NCBI GenBank assembly: GCA_016199425.1
Contig: JACQGT010000361.1
Coordinates: 1 to 8,402, forward strand
DNA length: 8,402 bases
Reading direction: 5' to 3'
Source of the DNA: Chloroflexota bacterium
GTDB taxonomy: Bacteria; Chloroflexota; Anaerolineae; Caldilineales; Caldilineaceae
Made by a program: the position numbers and the translations under genes. Of this stretch, positions 6,547 to 8,402 are shown piece by piece. The notes below the pieces were generated by a model. It was not told the origin of the DNA, did not search any database, and saw only the letters and a list, made by a program, of their open reading frames with translations. Numbering within the stretch: position 1 is the stretch's first letter; each line of letters begins with the position of its first letter.

Positions 6547-6588
6547 CGCCAGTCGCTGCTCGCCAGTCTCCAATCTCTAGTCTCTCAC
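6547..6588. repeat. Degenerate heptamer array just before the ABC exporter
   Basis: Six consecutive 7-base units: CGCCAGT, CGCTGCT, CGCCAGT, CTCCAAT, CTCTAGT and CTCTCAC. The array ends directly at the AGGA ribosome site (6589-6592) of the exporter gene. A TAG at 6578-6580, in frame with that gene, lies within the array and excludes any earlier start. The C..CAGT / C..CAAT alternation matches the array inside the exporter gene at 7751-7778. Confidence 0.75.
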
Positions 6589-6592
6589 AGGA
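6589..6592 (+). promoter_or_regulatory. Shine-Dalgarno of the ABC exporter
   Basis: AGGA lies 6 bases before ATG 6599, immediately after the heptamer array. With the in-frame TAG at 6578-6580 it decides the start. Confidence 0.7.
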
Positions 6593-6598
6593 TCTCGC

Positions 6599-8402
6599 AT
6601 GGCCCCTCACGGCAACTGGTGGCGCTATATCGCCCACGACCCGGAAAAAGATCGCCCCCGCATCACCCGGCAACTGGTAGGCCGGGTCTTGCGCTATGCC
6701 CGTGGCTATTGGCGGGCTGTTGCGGTCAGCTTGCTCATCATCACCCTCATCTCTCTCATCGAACTCATCCCGCCCCTGCTCTACCGGGAGTTGATCGATC
6801 ACGTGCTGCCCAATCAGCAGTGGGAGCGGCTGAATCTGCTGGCTCTGGCGATGATTGCCATTCCCATCAGCAGCGGTCTGCTGGGGGTGGCCCAGCGCTA
6901 CTTCAACTCGCGGGTGGGGGAGGGGATTATCCACGACCTGCGCCAGGAGTTGTACAGCCACTTGCAGCGCATGTCCCTGCGCTTCTTTACCCACACCAAA
7001 TCCGGCGATATTATCTCCCGCCTGAACAACGATGTGGTGGGCGCGCAGGGGGCCATCGCCAACACCATCCCCAACCTGCTCACCAACATTTTTACCCTCG
7101 CCTCCACCCTGGCGGTGATGCTGACGATTGAGTGGCGGCTGACGCTGCTGGCGATTGCCGTGCTGCCACTCTTCGCTCTGCCTGCGCGGCGGGTGGGGCT
7201 GATCCTGCGCAAAATCCGGCGCAGGTCTATGGAACTCAACGCCGAGATGAGCAGCGCCATCAGCGAGACGTTGAGCGTCAACGGCGCGCTGCTGGTCAAG
7301 ACCTTTGGCCGCGGTCGTCACGAGGTGGAGCGCTTTGGCAAGACCAACCGGGAGGTGCGGGAGATTGGTATCCGCCAGGCGATGGTCGGGCGATGGTTCT
7401 TTCTGGGGCTGAGCATCTCCGGCGCGCTGGGCACAGCGCTGATCTACTGGGTGGGTGGCCGCTTTGTGCTGGAGGATGTGATTACCGTCGGCACAATCGT
7501 CGCCTTTGCCGCCTATCTGGGCCGGCTCTACGGGCCGATTTCCTCCCTTTCCAACATTCCGGTGGAGTTCGCCCAGGCGTTGGTCAGCTTTGAGCGGGTC
7601 TTTGACTATCTGGACATGCCGGTGGAGATTGCGGACAAAGCCGACGCTGTGGAACTGGGGGCGGTCCAGGGCGACATCTGCTTCGAGAACGTCTCCTTCC
7701 GCTACGCTGCGCCGGACGTAGCGTCTCACCCCTCCCCCAACGGTGCATCCCCCCAGTCCCCAATCCCCGATCCCCAGTCGCCACCCTCCTCCCGCACCCA
7801 GGCCCTCGAATCTCTCACCTTTCACGTCGCGCCCGGCGAACTGGTGGCTCTGGTCGGTCCCAGCGGCGCGGGCAAGACGACGATTACTTATCTGCTGCCC
7901 CGGCTCTACGACCCCACAGAAGGCCGTATTCTGCTGGACGGCCACGACCTGCGGGACGTAACGCTGGAATCGCTGGCCCGCCAGATCGGGATGGTGACCC
8001 AGGAGACCTATCTGCTCCACGACACTGTGGCCGCCAATCTGCGCTACGCCAAGCCGGAGGCGAGTCAGGCGGAGATGGAGGCGGCCTGCCGGGCGGCCAA
8101 CATCCACGACTTTATCGCCGGGCTGGCCGACGGCTACCAGACGCTGGTGGGCGAGCGGGGTTATCGTCTCAGCGGCGGGGAGAAGCAGCGGCTGGCCATT
8201 GCCCGGGTCATCCTCAAAGACCCGCGCATCCTCATTCTGGACGAGGCCACCGCGCATCTGGATTCCCAGAGCGAGGCGCTGATCCAGGCCGCGCTGCAAC
8301 CCCTCTTTGCCGGGCGCACCAGTTTTGTGATCGCCCACCGCCTCTCGACGATTCTGGCCGCAGACAAAATTCTGGTGCTGGACGAGGGACAGGTGGTGGA
8401 GC
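6599..8402 (+). CDS. ABC exporter half-transporter (fused permease and ATPase), C-terminus off window
   Basis: An MsbA/MDR-type half-transporter that should dimerise in the inner membrane and pump a substrate out using ATP; the substrate is not predictable. The frame is open for 601 codons to the window edge, so perhaps only the last 20-40 residues are missing. The membrane domain covers about 30-340, starting with a helix at 41-60, and contains the usual RLNNDV segment of these exporters. ATPase motifs are A-loop Tyr369 in FRY, Walker A GPSGAGKTT (420-428), Q-loop Gln468 in VTQETYLL, signature LSGGEKQR (524-531), Walker B ILILDEA (544-550) with catalytic Glu549, D-loop HLD, and switch His580 in IAHRLST. 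All key residues are intact. The oddity is a Pro/Ser/Gln-rich stretch (about 372-400) between Tyr369 and ALESLTF, where relatives have only about 5-8 residues; its DNA is a heptamer repeat. The gene is divergent from the selenoprotein gene. Confidence 0.95.
   Translation, partial: MAPHGNWWRYIAHDPEKDRPRITRQLVGRVLRYARGYWRAVAVSLLIITLISLIELIPPLLYRELIDHVLPNQQWERLNLLALAMIAIPISSGLLGVAQRYFNSRVGEGIIHDLRQELYSHLQRMSLRFFTHTKSGDIISRLNNDVVGAQGAIANTIPNLLTNIFTLASTLAVMLTIEWRLTLLAIAVLPLFALPARRVGLILRKIRRRSMELNAEMSSAISETLSVNGALLVKTFGRGRHEVERFGKTNREVREIGIRQAMVGRWFFLGLSISGALGTALIYWVGGRFVLEDVITVGTIVAFAAYLGRLYGPISSLSNIPVEFAQALVSFERVFDYLDMPVEIADKADAVELGAVQGDICFENVSFRYAAPDVASHPSPNGASPQSPIPDPQSPPSSRTQALESLTFHVAPGELVALVGPSGAGKTTITYLLPRLYDPTEGRILLDGHDLRDVTLESLARQIGMVTQETYLLHDTVAANLRYAKPEASQAEMEAACRAANIHDFIAGLADGYQTLVGERGYRLSGGEKQRLAIARVILKDPRILILDEATAHLDSQSEALIQAALQPLFAGRTSFVIAHRLSTILAADKILVLDEGQVVE
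7751..7778 (+). repeat. STRR-like heptamer array inside the ABC exporter gene
   Basis: Four exact-length units, CCCCAGT, CCCCAAT, CCCCGAT and CCCCAGT, run in tandem, followed by a degraded CGCCACC. They encode part of an extra loop (residues about 384-394, SPQSPIPDPQS) in the nucleotide-binding domain. Units of CCCCA(A/G)T are the classical STRR form known from heterocystous cyanobacteria. The minus (template) strand has four GGGG tracts with 3-base spacers, a G-quadruplex pattern. Confidence 0.85.

Larger units (their letters stand above)
6378..6598. other. Divergent intergenic region between the selenoprotein and ABC exporter genes
   Basis: These 221 bases separate two genes transcribed away from each other, so promoters for both must lie here or further upstream. 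A TTGACT box (6435-6440, plus strand) resembles a -35 site but has no good -10 at 16-18 bases. ACGGATTT occurs twice (6412-6419 and 6427-6434). Two heptamers, GGTGAGT and GGTGAGC, lie at 6491-6504, and a longer heptamer array at 6547-6588. No small gene with a convincing ribosome site is visible. Confidence 0.6.

Noticed and set aside
6542..8338. A 598-codon open frame on the minus strand opposite the ABC exporter
   Set aside because: It is an antisense shadow. The plus strand encodes every ABC ATPase motif, while the minus product is a Gln/Gly/His-rich sequence with no domain and no ribosome site; such frames are common opposite GC-rich genes.

Overview
The window is GC-rich (by eye, around 60% or more) bacterial DNA with tightly packed genes on both strands. 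No rRNA, tRNA, CRISPR array, transposase or phage gene is visible. The style suggests a Chloroflexota-like bacterium, but only tentatively: degenerate heptamer repeats in the gaps, a class II HMG-CoA reductase, and an ABC exporter with an N-terminus of the WWRYI...EKDRPR type. No marker gene is present to prove it.

Layout. Positions 1-824 (minus) hold the first 274 residues of a class II HMG-CoA reductase whose end lies off the window. Positions 825-1101 are non-coding and carry a perfect hairpin, a REP-like palindrome, an octamer repeat and a possible extended -10 promoter. Positions 1102-5440 (minus) look like one operon of membrane proteins. In transcription order these are a 111-residue small membrane protein, a complex I antiporter-like subunit of about 582 residues, an unrecognised seven-helix protein of 259 residues, and a NuoN-like subunit of 473 residues. 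The last three are packed with a 4-base gap and a 4-base GTGA overlap. Both antiporter-like subunits seem to have lost most of the charged residues that carry protons in NuoL, NuoM and NuoN.

Positions 5538-6377 (minus) hold the most striking gene. It is a stand-alone member of the glycine/sarcosine/betaine/D-proline reductase selenoprotein B family, split by an in-frame TGA exactly at the expected redox residue (UxxC). Immediately after that TGA lies a strong hairpin with the geometry of a bacterial SECIS element, so it is read here as one 279-residue selenoprotein rather than two fragments.

Positions 6599-8402 (plus) hold a divergently transcribed ABC exporter half-transporter, open to the window end. 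Its nucleotide-binding domain contains an in-frame heptamer repeat of the CCCCAGT/CCCCAAT type, which adds a Pro/Ser-rich loop of about 26 residues after the A-loop tyrosine. Heptamer arrays with other unit sequences sit on both sides of the selenoprotein gene, so the same kind of repeat occurs in gaps and inside a gene.
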